64,000 nt of DNA from JAGLOK01 sp963676355 (lineage in GTDB: Bacteria; Bacillota; Clostridia; Christensenellales; UMGS416): assembly GCA_963676355.1 (NCBI GenBank), contig OY781093.1, positions 2,914,001 through 2,978,000 on the forward strand. Reading direction: 5' to 3'. The notes below the pieces were generated by a model, which saw only the letters and a program-made list of their open reading frames with translations, searched no databases and had not been told where the DNA came from. The translations under genes were made by a program, and so were the position numbers. Below are positions 27,376 to 34,961 of this stretch, in pieces; the first letter of the stretch is position 1, and every line of letters starts with the position of its first letter.

Positions 27376-27458
27376 GAATTATTGAGTTCTTATATTATAT
27401 GCCCAAAAAAGCCTTAAAGTAAATATGAAATTGCAATTAGATGATTTTTATTATTTGC

Positions 27459-29738
27459 TTACACAATATCGATTATTATACTATCATTGATATTATATTC
27501 TTCATTATAAATAAAAACTTTGCACGGCCTATCCGTACCAATCATTATTTTGTCTGAAACTTTTATATTAATCAAGCTGCCCAAATATTTAATTTTAAAC
27601 TGATAGCCTTCCCATCTCTCAGGCTTTGTGGGGCTTATGTGAACGCCATCTTCTTTTATCCTTAATCCACCGAACCCATAGACAATACCCATATATGCGC
27701 CGCCTGCGTTTGCCAGATGAAGCCCATCCTTCGTATTTGAGTTTATATCATCCAAATCAAGTCGTATTGTGTGCATAAAATATTTATATGCCTTTTCGGC
27801 ATCTCCTATCCTAGCTGCCATAATGCTGTGAACGCAGGACGAAAGACTAGAATCATGTGTTGTATACTTCTCGTAATAATTAAAACAGTTTTTGACTACT
27901 TCATCTTCTTCATTGTCAAGCAGCATGTGTGCAAGCAACGTATCCGCCTGCTTTAGCACCTTGTATCTGTATATCGTAAGTGGATGAAAGTTTAATAACA
28001 GCGGATATTTATCCTGAGACGTACCCTCGAAATCCCAATCTGCTTTATGTATAAAACTATCATCTTGTAGGTTTACATTCAATTTGCTGTCAAAAGGCAG
28101 ATACATTTTTTGAGCCGCTTGATGCATTTGCCCAAGCTCTTCATTCGAAACTTTCATCCTATCTGCTATTTTTTTAAAGCGCTTTTTGTCATGCTCTTTT
28201 AATATATTTGCAAACTTTACTGCCCACTCCATATGATGCTTTGCCATAACATTTGTATAGTAATTGTTATTTACAATAGCCGTATATTCATCAGGGCCGG
28301 TCACTGCATCAATCTTAAAATGTCCATTGTCAAAGTGTCCTATCTCAAGCCATATTCTAGCAGTTTCGTATATGGTTTCAAACCCGAAGTCCATCATCAT
28401 ATCTATATCTTTTGTATAAAAATAATATTGTATATATGAGTATGCAACATCAGAGTTTATGTGATATTGCGCACTACCTGCCGGAAAATACGGCGAGCAT
28501 TCATCTCCAGATATTGTTCGCCACGGGATTTTTGCCCCCCTTCTATGCCCCATTTGAAGGCTTCTAATCCTCGCTTTATCTAATATATTATATCGGTACT
28601 TCAAAAGGCAGCGTGCCGTGTCTATATTAGTATGCATGAATAAAGGAATCATATATATTTCTGTGTCCCAAAAATAATGCCCTTCATAGCCTTCTCCACT
28701 TAATCCTTTAGCCGAAATATTGCTATGGCTGTCAACTCCGGCAGAAGCAAGAAGCTGATAAATATTATAGTTAAGTGAGCGCTCTGTTTTAGGATCACCA
28801 TCAATTGAAATATGTGCCTTTTCCCAAAAGTTATTTAGATAATCGTTTTGCTTTTCAAACCAATGTTCTTTACCAAAAGCCAAAGCTGTTTTCACCAACT
28901 CTTTGCCTTTACTTACCGGCTCTTCGTGCCTCAGGCTATCAGTGTATACAACAAACTTTGTAAAACTCACTGTTTGCCCGTTTTTTATCATCACATTACT
29001 TATAGCTTCCACAGACTTCCCACTCAGCGCATAATACATATCAATGTCATGTGCCATATGTGCAGCAATCTCTATCCCCGATCTTTTTGTCTGGGTTGTT
29101 ATATAGGCACAATCTTTTTCTGTATCCATTTTTTTAATATATAAGAGTTTCTCTTCTCCGCTTGCAACACGCATATCCTTTTTATTGCTATAGTTTTTCA
29201 CATCACCATCCAGTTTTGAAGCTATAGATATTTCGCCGCTATAGTTTTTTGATGTTATGCTGTAATCAATTACTATAAGTTCGCGCATTACAAATGAGGC
29301 CATCCTCTTAATCTCAATAATAAGATGATGTCCCTTGGGTGATAGCCACTCCACTTTTCTTTTGGCATATCCTTTATATATATCAAGTTCGCGTTCAAGA
29401 GTTATCACAGTGCCTTCAAAAAGCGTGAACGCTTCCCCACCAATATTTATTTCTATAGTCTGCGCGTCAATTACATTTATTATTTTCTGTGCAGTCTGTG
29501 GAAATCCATATGCGTTTTCTCCATACTTCACATCATATATTTCATATGCACCGTTTATGTATGTTCCACGGATCGTTTCAAATCCTTTGCTATATCCTTC
29601 TTCGAAGTTTGCACGCATGCCAACATAGCCGTTCGCTGTTGAATACAGCGTTTCCAGCAAAAGAAGCTTATCATTTTTAAGCATTGGATTTTGCAATCTT
29701 TCTCCTCCTAGTTTAGTAAAAAAAGCATCACGAAACAA
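27459..29738 (-). CDS. GH65 alpha-glucoside phosphorylase (kojibiose/trehalose/nigerose type)
   Basis: A 759-residue GH65 enzyme: N-terminal beta-sandwich (1-270), helical linker, (alpha/alpha)6 barrel (about 320-690) and C-terminal beta domain. The general acid Glu484 lies in VTGPDEYTAIVNNN. The loop before it, PWRTISGDECSPYFPAG (405-421), differs from the maltose phosphorylase loop of the second GH65 in this window, so another disaccharide such as kojibiose, nigerose or trehalose is likely. It would release beta-glucose 1-phosphate and glucose. It is the last gene of the ABC transporter operon (29-base gap). Confidence 0.88.
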   Translation of the reverse strand: MFRDAFFTKLGGERLQNPMLKNDKLLLLETLYSTANGYVGMRANFEEGYSKGFETIRGTYINGAYEIYDVKYGENAYGFPQTAQKIINVIDAQTIEINIGGEAFTLFEGTVITLERELDIYKGYAKRKVEWLSPKGHHLIIEIKRMASFVMRELIVIDYSITSKNYSGEISIASKLDGDVKNYSNKKDMRVASGEEKLLYIKKMDTEKDCAYITTQTKRSGIEIAAHMAHDIDMYYALSGKSVEAISNVMIKNGQTVSFTKFVVYTDSLRHEEPVSKGKELVKTALAFGKEHWFEKQNDYLNNFWEKAHISIDGDPKTERSLNYNIYQLLASAGVDSHSNISAKGLSGEGYEGHYFWDTEIYMIPLFMHTNIDTARCLLKYRYNILDKARIRSLQMGHRRGAKIPWRTISGDECSPYFPAGSAQYHINSDVAYSYIQYYFYTKDIDMMMDFGFETIYETARIWLEIGHFDNGHFKIDAVTGPDEYTAIVNNNYYTNVMAKHHMEWAVKFANILKEHDKKRFKKIADRMKVSNEELGQMHQAAQKMYLPFDSKLNVNLQDDSFIHKADWDFEGTSQDKYPLLLNFHPLTIYRYKVLKQADTLLAHMLLDNEEDEVVKNCFNYYEKYTTHDSSLSSCVHSIMAARIGDAEKAYKYFMHTIRLDLDDINSNTKDGLHLANAGGAYMGIVYGFGGLRIKEDGVHISPTKPERWEGYQFKIKYLGSLINIKVSDKIMIGTDRPCKVFIYNEEYNINDSIIIDIV

Positions 29739-29767
29739 AGCATATGGAATTTTAGTGCTAGCCTATG

Positions 29768-30640
29768 CTATTTTATAGAGCCCGCTACCATTCCTTTAAT
29801 AATATGTTTCTGTGCAAACAAGAATCCTATAATTATCGGGAAAGCCGCCATTAAAACAGCTGTCATAATTAAGTCCCATTTCTTAACAAACGATCCGGCA
29901 AATGCACGTATTGCAAGTGGTATGGTCTGAATGTCCTGGCCTACCCCTAATATGAGAGAAGGTAAAAGGAAATCGTTCCATATCCAAATCGTGTTTAGAA
30001 TAATTACTGTTACATATATCGGCTTTAATATAGGAAGCACGATGTTAAAGAACGTTCTTGCTCTCGAGCAGCCGTCAATCCTCGCTGCTTCTTCCAGTGC
30101 CATCGGAATAGATTTTATAAAGCCATGGAACATAAACACTGCAAGCGGTGCACCAAATCCTATGTAAGCTAATATCATGCCATGGTACGTCCTGAGCATT
30201 CGTAAACCCAGCACTTCCCTAAACGTCCTAAATAACGCTACAAGCGGAAACATAACCACTTGGAAAGGTATAACCAATCCACTTAGAAAAACAAAGAATA
30301 TAACAGTTGAAATTTTGTTCTTTGTGCGGACAAGAACCCATGCTGCCATGGATGAAAATACTGATATTAATACAAGCGATATAACAGTAATTATCACCGA
30401 GGACATAACACTTGAAGGATATCTGATGGATGCGCTTGACCATATTTTCGCAACGTTTTTAAATAACTGTGTCCAATGTTCAGGCATCGCAATTGGCTGA
30501 GTTATAATTTCAAGTGAGGCCTTTGCAGAGTTTATTAAAACAACAAAGAATGGAAACAAAGTTATAATAAACATTATGAAAGTGACAAATGTAACTATCC
30601 AGCTTCCTATGTTAGCTTTTCTTTTCGCCTTATTAGCCAT
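29768..30640 (-). CDS. Sugar ABC transporter permease (MalG type)
   Basis: A 290-residue inner-membrane protein with six predicted helices. The EAA loop that docks the ATPase is ALEEAARIDGCSRARTFFNIVLPILKP split near 185-210, with the conserved Glu-Ala-Ala and Gly. It forms the channel with the 301-residue partner upstream, overlapping its stop by one base. No ATPase gene is present, as usual where one MsmX/MalK-type ATPase serves many transporters. Substrate: probably an alpha-linked gluco-oligosaccharide, from the GH65 context. Confidence 0.93.
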   Translation of the reverse strand: MANKAKRKANIGSWIVTFVTFIMFIITLFPFFVVLINSAKASLEIITQPIAMPEHWTQLFKNVAKIWSSASIRYPSSVMSSVIITVISLVLISVFSSMAAWVLVRTKNKISTVIFFVFLSGLVIPFQVVMFPLVALFRTFREVLGLRMLRTYHGMILAYIGFGAPLAVFMFHGFIKSIPMALEEAARIDGCSRARTFFNIVLPILKPIYVTVIILNTIWIWNDFLLPSLILGVGQDIQTIPLAIRAFAGSFVKKWDLIMTAVLMAAFPIIIGFLFAQKHIIKGMVAGSIK

Positions 30641-31545
30641 TACATCTCCACCTCTTTTCGCTTATTATAGTAAACTTGCGCAATCGACACCACTGACAGT
30701 ATCAAAAAGAATATAACAGCTCGTGCCTGTCCTTCTGCCATATGATTATATTTAAATGCTACATCATATATGTGTACAGCTAGAAGCTCGGTGGCATTTA
30801 CCACCTCTCCATTGAAAATGTCTGATGGCCCTCCATTAGTCAAAGCGACAATGATATCATACTGTTTAAAAGAATTTACCAATGTCAAAAATGTTGTAAC
30901 TGTAAATGCCTGCGCTATCATTGGAATCGTTATGTTTTTAAGCTTAGTAAAGAAACCTGCACCATCGATTGAAGCAGCCTCAATCAAATCCTGCGGAACA
31001 TTTAATAGCGCAGCAACATATATCATCATTATGTAGCCTGCATACTGCCATGTGAACGCCATTATAAGCCCCATCAAGGTTAAATTCGGATCTGCAAGAA
31101 TCAATACTTCCTCCAGTGCCTTTATTCCAAAAAGACCTCCCAATCCAGGAACTATGCTTTTAAATATAAACTGCCATATATAGCCCAATACAAGTCCACC
31201 AATGAGGTTTGGCACAAAGAATCCGGCACGGAAAACGCTTTTAAATTTAATATTTCTCGTTACAAGTATTGCAAGCGTCAGCGAAACTGCATTTATAACG
31301 AGTGCACTTAATATTGTAAACAGCACAGTTCTTATAAATGAATATTGGAAAGCCAAATCGCTAAACATATCCTTGTAATTCGCTAGCCCTACCCAATGGC
31401 TTTTCTCGCCTGCAATCGCAGTCCAGTCAGTCATAGAATAATATACGCCCAAGAAAAACGGTATAATAACAACTATTAAAAATGATAACAATGCGGGCGT
31501 TAAGAAAAGCCAAAACACGACTTTATCTTTTCTAAATCTGTTCAT
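30640..31545 (-). CDS. Sugar ABC transporter permease (MalF type)
   Basis: A 301-residue permease with a cytoplasmic basic N-terminus, six hydrophobic helices and the EAA loop LIEAASIDGAGFFTKLKNIT near 195-214. It pairs with the MalG-type permease immediately downstream; a one-base TAATG overlap links them. A 9-bp hairpin between this gene and the binding-protein gene probably lowers its expression relative to the abundant lipoprotein. Confidence 0.93.
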   Translation of the reverse strand: MNRFRKDKVVFWLFLTPALLSFLIVVIIPFFLGVYYSMTDWTAIAGEKSHWVGLANYKDMFSDLAFQYSFIRTVLFTILSALVINAVSLTLAILVTRNIKFKSVFRAGFFVPNLIGGLVLGYIWQFIFKSIVPGLGGLFGIKALEEVLILADPNLTLMGLIMAFTWQYAGYIMMIYVAALLNVPQDLIEAASIDGAGFFTKLKNITIPMIAQAFTVTTFLTLVNSFKQYDIIVALTNGGPSDIFNGEVVNATELLAVHIYDVAFKYNHMAEGQARAVIFFLILSVVSIAQVYYNKRKEVEM

Positions 31546-31576
31546 ATATCACAACTCCCATCGTATAAACTAGGTT

Positions 31577-31600
31577 GGGGATGCAACAACGTGCATCCCC
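31577..31600 (-). other. Intercistronic hairpin between binding protein and permease genes
   Basis: GGGGATGCA (31577-31585) and TGCATCCCC (31592-31600) form a perfect 9-bp stem with a 6-base loop and no T-run. Such hairpins protect the upstream binding-protein message and reduce readthrough, as between malE and malF. Confidence 0.7.
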
Positions 31601-31620
31601 ATATACCTAAATACTCTTCC

Positions 31621-32871
31621 TTATTTTATCTCACCTATTTTAGCTGCGACCTGATCAATGAATCCCTGTTTGTCTATGTCACCTTTTGCAAAGCTTTCAT
31701 AGATTGGGCCAAGTGTACCCATTCCGAATCCGTCAGGCATGTCGTTTTGAAGCCATGTATATGCGCCATCAGGTTTTGCAACCCATTTTGCTACATCAGC
31801 TGATAAAGGTGCATCTGGTACAAGCGTTACGTTAGTAAATGCCGGTATCATCTTAGCTTCTTCAACCATGTATTTGTGTCCTAGTACATTTGTTGCCATA
31901 AAGTTTAAGAATGCTTTTGCTTCTTCTAGGTTTTCACTCTCGTTGTTTAAAACGTAGAAAGACGGTGCTCCGATGAAGATTGAATGGTGCTCGCCTTTAA
32001 CTGACGCATGTGGAGCATATCCCATTTCGAAATCTACTCCGTTATCAAGGAGCCAAGGATCAATCCAGTTGCCCTGATGAATAAACACTGATTTCTGTGT
32101 TGCCCATTGACCAACTTGAGCATCATAGTTTCCTGTGAGAAGCACTGCCTCGTCCGCATACATAAACAGCAATTCTACCCAGTCTGTATATTCAGTCAAG
32201 CGTTCCATGTCAGCTTCACCGCTATTCAATTTATCCAATACAGTTGTGTCGCCATAAGGAAGACCTGCCGAAAGATATCCATTGAAATTATGAAGACCAG
32301 TAACCCAGCGCATGTCTGGGCCTGCAGCCATAGCCACTACAGAATCAATGCCAAGCTCATCTTTCATTCCATCAAGTGTTGCAAAAGCTTCTGCATAAGC
32401 TTCCTGAGATGTTAATGTTGCTGGATCGATGCCTGCTTTGTCTAACATTTCTTTGTTATAAGCCATTCCCCACGCTTCAACAGCAACCGGGAATCCATAA
32501 ACTTTTCCATCCACTTTGAACTCAAGACTAGTTAGGTCAATCCATTCATCATCAGTGTATGGTTCAAGTTTGCTTTCCCATGTGTTATATCCACCCATTC
32601 CTTCAACAACGAAAATATCGGGTTGGCGGTCGGACTGGAACTCAGCTTTTAAGTTTTCAGCGTACGGTGTGTCGCCACCTGATGTCTTTACTGTGACTTT
32701 CACTCCTGTTTCTTCCTCATAAGCAGCCGCAAATGCTGAAAGCTGTTCATGAATCTCCACTTTGTTTTGGTAGATTACCACGCTCTTGTCTTCCTTTGCA
32801 CATCCTGCAAAGGCGGCAAATACCATAGCCATTACTACTACAAATGTTAAAATCTTAAATGTTTTTTTCAC
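31621..32871 (-). CDS. Sugar-binding lipoprotein of ABC transporter
   Basis: A 416-residue family 1 extracellular solute-binding protein. A signal peptide with lipobox FAGC gives a lipidated Cys24. The two-lobed binding-protein fold is shown by QPDIFVVEGMGGYNTWE, GKVYGFPVAVEAWGMAYNKEML and late aromatic residues. It captures a sugar outside the membrane and delivers it to the two permeases downstream. GH65 and LacI neighbours suggest maltose- or kojibiose-type alpha-glucosides. A LacI-type operator lies upstream at 32927-32940. Confidence 0.93.
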   Translation of the reverse strand: MKKTFKILTFVVVMAMVFAAFAGCAKEDKSVVIYQNKVEIHEQLSAFAAAYEEETGVKVTVKTSGGDTPYAENLKAEFQSDRQPDIFVVEGMGGYNTWESKLEPYTDDEWIDLTSLEFKVDGKVYGFPVAVEAWGMAYNKEMLDKAGIDPATLTSQEAYAEAFATLDGMKDELGIDSVVAMAAGPDMRWVTGLHNFNGYLSAGLPYGDTTVLDKLNSGEADMERLTEYTDWVELLFMYADEAVLLTGNYDAQVGQWATQKSVFIHQGNWIDPWLLDNGVDFEMGYAPHASVKGEHHSIFIGAPSFYVLNNESENLEEAKAFLNFMATNVLGHKYMVEEAKMIPAFTNVTLVPDAPLSADVAKWVAKPDGAYTWLQNDMPDGFGMGTLGPIYESFAKGDIDKQGFIDQVAAKIGEIK

Positions 32872-32926
32872 GCTCTTTCCTCCTTGTTAAATGTCTTTTG
32901 ATGTTGTGTTCTTAAACAAAAATCTA

Positions 32927-32940
32927 TGCAAGCGTTTTCA
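32927..32940. promoter_or_regulatory. LacI-family operator before the ABC transporter operon
   Basis: TGCAAGCGTTTTCA fits the CG-centred LacI/GalR consensus TGnAAnCGnTTnCA. A closely similar site lies before the maltose phosphorylase (34894-34907). The LacI protein encoded at 33796 is the likely ligand; a CcpA cre site is the alternative. Confidence 0.65.
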
Positions 32941-33021
32941 CAAATAAAAAATTTATTGACGTTTTGCATAAAAATAACATCGTTTGTTTGTCTTATATGC
33001 CCATTATAATACTAAATATCA

Positions 33022-33049
33022 TTGAAATCTTATAATATTCTGGTATAAT
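33022..33049 (+). promoter_or_regulatory. Promoter of the AraC-family gene
   Basis: TTGAAA (33022-33027), a 16-base spacer and TATAAT (33044-33049), about 31 bases before the start codon. Confidence 0.55.
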
Positions 33050-33080
33050 TTATGTATATTAGGCGTAAATGTGGTAATAA

Positions 33081-33794
33081 ATGAAAAGTACATTTGTAAA
33101 AGAGAAAAATAGGAATTTGGATTTGCAGTACAATCATCCCTCTTACGCACTCGAGCGCAAGCTGCTGCGCAACATAGAGATGGGTCTACTGGATGAGTCT
33201 TTAAGTATACTTTCACACATAAACAAATTTGAACGTGCTCACCTTTCAAGGAACTCAATACGTTCTCTTAAAAATTCGCTAATTGGTTCATGTACTCTTT
33301 TTACACGTGCTGTTATAAAAGCGGGCATAAGTGCAGAAGACGCTTTTGACTTAAGCGATGGACTCATTCAGAAAATTGAACTTATTGAAAGCATAAAGGA
33401 GTTGGAAGTTTTTGAGACCGAGATGGTTTCAGACTTTGTTTCACTTGTAAAACAAGTAAATGTGTCGAGCTATAAATACCCTATTTCACATATTGTTACT
33501 TTCATTCATGAGCATGTGGCAACAAAAATTACACTAAGTGATTTAGCCGACATGGTATATCTCACCCCTGATTACCTATCCAAACTTTTTCACAAAGAAG
33601 TTGGAGTACCCTTGACGGAATTTATTCAGCTGCAAAAAATTGAAGCTGCAAAAAATCTTCTCGAATATGATGAAATGAAAATTACCGACATTTCGACTAT
33701 TCTCTGCTACTGCAACCACGGATATTTTTCCAATGTCTTTAAAAAGCACACTGGTCAAACACCCATGGAGTATCGAAAGAACAACAAAAAATAG
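33081..33794 (+). CDS. AraC-family transcriptional regulator
   Basis: A 237-residue regulator. The C-terminal 100 residues hold the two AraC helix-turn-helix motifs (ITLSDLADMVYLTPDYLSK and ITDISTILCYCNHGYFSNVF). The N-terminal part (about 1-130) is helical, has no cupin-like sugar-binding signature, and resembles the middle region of YesN-like regulators without a receiver. It is divergent from the binding-protein gene, so it may activate the transporter operon. Its ribosome site is weak. It converges on the LacI gene with a one-base gap. Confidence 0.88.
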   Translation: MKSTFVKEKNRNLDLQYNHPSYALERKLLRNIEMGLLDESLSILSHINKFERAHLSRNSIRSLKNSLIGSCTLFTRAVIKAGISAEDAFDLSDGLIQKIELIESIKELEVFETEMVSDFVSLVKQVNVSSYKYPISHIVTFIHEHVATKITLSDLADMVYLTPDYLSKLFHKEVGVPLTEFIQLQKIEAAKNLLEYDEMKITDISTILCYCNHGYFSNVFKKHTGQTPMEYRKNNKK

Positions 33795-33795
33795 T

Positions 33796-34791
33796 CTATT
33801 TTGTGCTTTCCCGCTCCACTATCACAGTGTCAACCTTGTGAAGCTTAACATTCTTTTTATTATTTTTTTCTAATTTATCAATAAGCATCATGCACGCATT
33901 ATATCCCAGCTGCTCCGCACAGATATCAACACTTGTAAGCTTTGGACTAGAATATTCGCACATAGGAGTGTTGTTAAATCCTGTAATCGGATAGAGCTTC
34001 CCCATTTTTTTCATTGAATGAATAGCACCAAATGCGATAACGTCATCTGTTGTTATAACGCAATCAATACTCATTCCTTCATTTAACCCTTTCATAGCAC
34101 GGCTTCCACCTTCAAATGTACCATCAGTTTCTTTTATTACTTTTTTATCATATCTAATTTTTGATTCTCTTAAAGCTTTTCGGTAACCCGCTAATCGATT
34201 TTCATTATAAATATATTCCATGCTTCCACTTATGAAAGCTATTCTTTTATAGCCTTTTTTAATCATTTTCTGCGTTAATCGATACATCACTTCTTTATTA
34301 TCGTTATCCACCCATAAAGCAGAACTTTTAATATGTGGTGTTCCGATTATCGAATGAGCAATGCCCCTTGTTCTAACATACCTCAGATTCTCATCATTTT
34401 CACGTACCGTGGTAAGTATTATGCCGTCTACCCAGCCACTTTTATTCATTTTTTGTATCGCTGAATAATTATTGTCTTCCTTTTCATATGCATTCATTAT
34501 GTAATAGCCATACTCTTGCGCGCAATTTGATATGCCCACCAGAACATCTATAAAAAACTGGTTGTGAAGCACAGCACTCGAGTCTGCCGGAAATAAAAGC
34601 CCTATTATTTTTGTGGTCATTTTATTTGCCAAACTCTTTGCTATGGCATTTGGGTGATAATTTAACTCTTTCATTGCTTCCAGAACTCGCTGTGTGGTTT
34701 CCTTGCTAATTTTCTCACTACCCGCTGCAACTCTTGAAACAGTGGATGCAGACACCCCTGCAAGTTTTGCCACATCAATCAACTTAGCCAT
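33796..34791 (-). CDS. LacI-family regulator of the alpha-glucoside locus
   Basis: A 331-residue LacI/GalR protein with HTH LIDVAKLAGVSASTVSRVAAG (4-24) and a sensor domain containing WVDGIILTTV and CVITTDDVIAFGAI. It is transcribed away from the maltose phosphorylase gene and lies between that gene and the ABC operon. Matching CG-centred operators occur before both, so it is the likely repressor, released by a maltose-type sugar or its phosphate. The phosphorylase promoter overlaps the operator. Confidence 0.9.
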   Translation of the reverse strand: MAKLIDVAKLAGVSASTVSRVAAGSEKISKETTQRVLEAMKELNYHPNAIAKSLANKMTTKIIGLLFPADSSAVLHNQFFIDVLVGISNCAQEYGYYIMNAYEKEDNNYSAIQKMNKSGWVDGIILTTVRENDENLRYVRTRGIAHSIIGTPHIKSSALWVDNDNKEVMYRLTQKMIKKGYKRIAFISGSMEYIYNENRLAGYRKALRESKIRYDKKVIKETDGTFEGGSRAMKGLNEGMSIDCVITTDDVIAFGAIHSMKKMGKLYPITGFNNTPMCEYSSPKLTSVDICAEQLGYNACMMLIDKLEKNNKKNVKLHKVDTVIVERESTK

Positions 34792-34893
34792 ATTTTATGT
34801 ATTCTCCCATTTTGTAATATACGCGTTATTACTCTATCACAATTTCTTGCTTTACAATTACGTATACAAATAATATCTCAAAAAGTCGTCTAG

Positions 34894-34907
34894 TGCAACC
34901 GCTTGCA
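34894..34907. promoter_or_regulatory. LacI-family operator before the maltose phosphorylase
   Basis: TGCAACCGCTTGCA is a near-perfect CG-centred palindrome. It overlaps the -35 element at 34903-34908, a classic place for repression. Confidence 0.75.
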
Positions 34908-34931
34908 TTGCTCTTTATCTTGATGTATATT
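34903..34931 (+). promoter_or_regulatory. Promoter of the maltose phosphorylase gene
   Basis: TTGCAT (34903-34908), a 17-base spacer and TATATT (34926-34931). The predicted transcript start near 34938 supports translation from 34962 rather than from an upstream in-frame start. Confidence 0.6.
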
Positions 34932-34961
34932 GAACTTATTGATTTTTTAGGAGAAAAGTTT

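Noticed and set aside
34893..34961. Longer N-terminus of the maltose phosphorylase
   Set aside because: It would start inside the LacI operator and before the predicted transcript start; AGGAG precedes the ATG at 34962.
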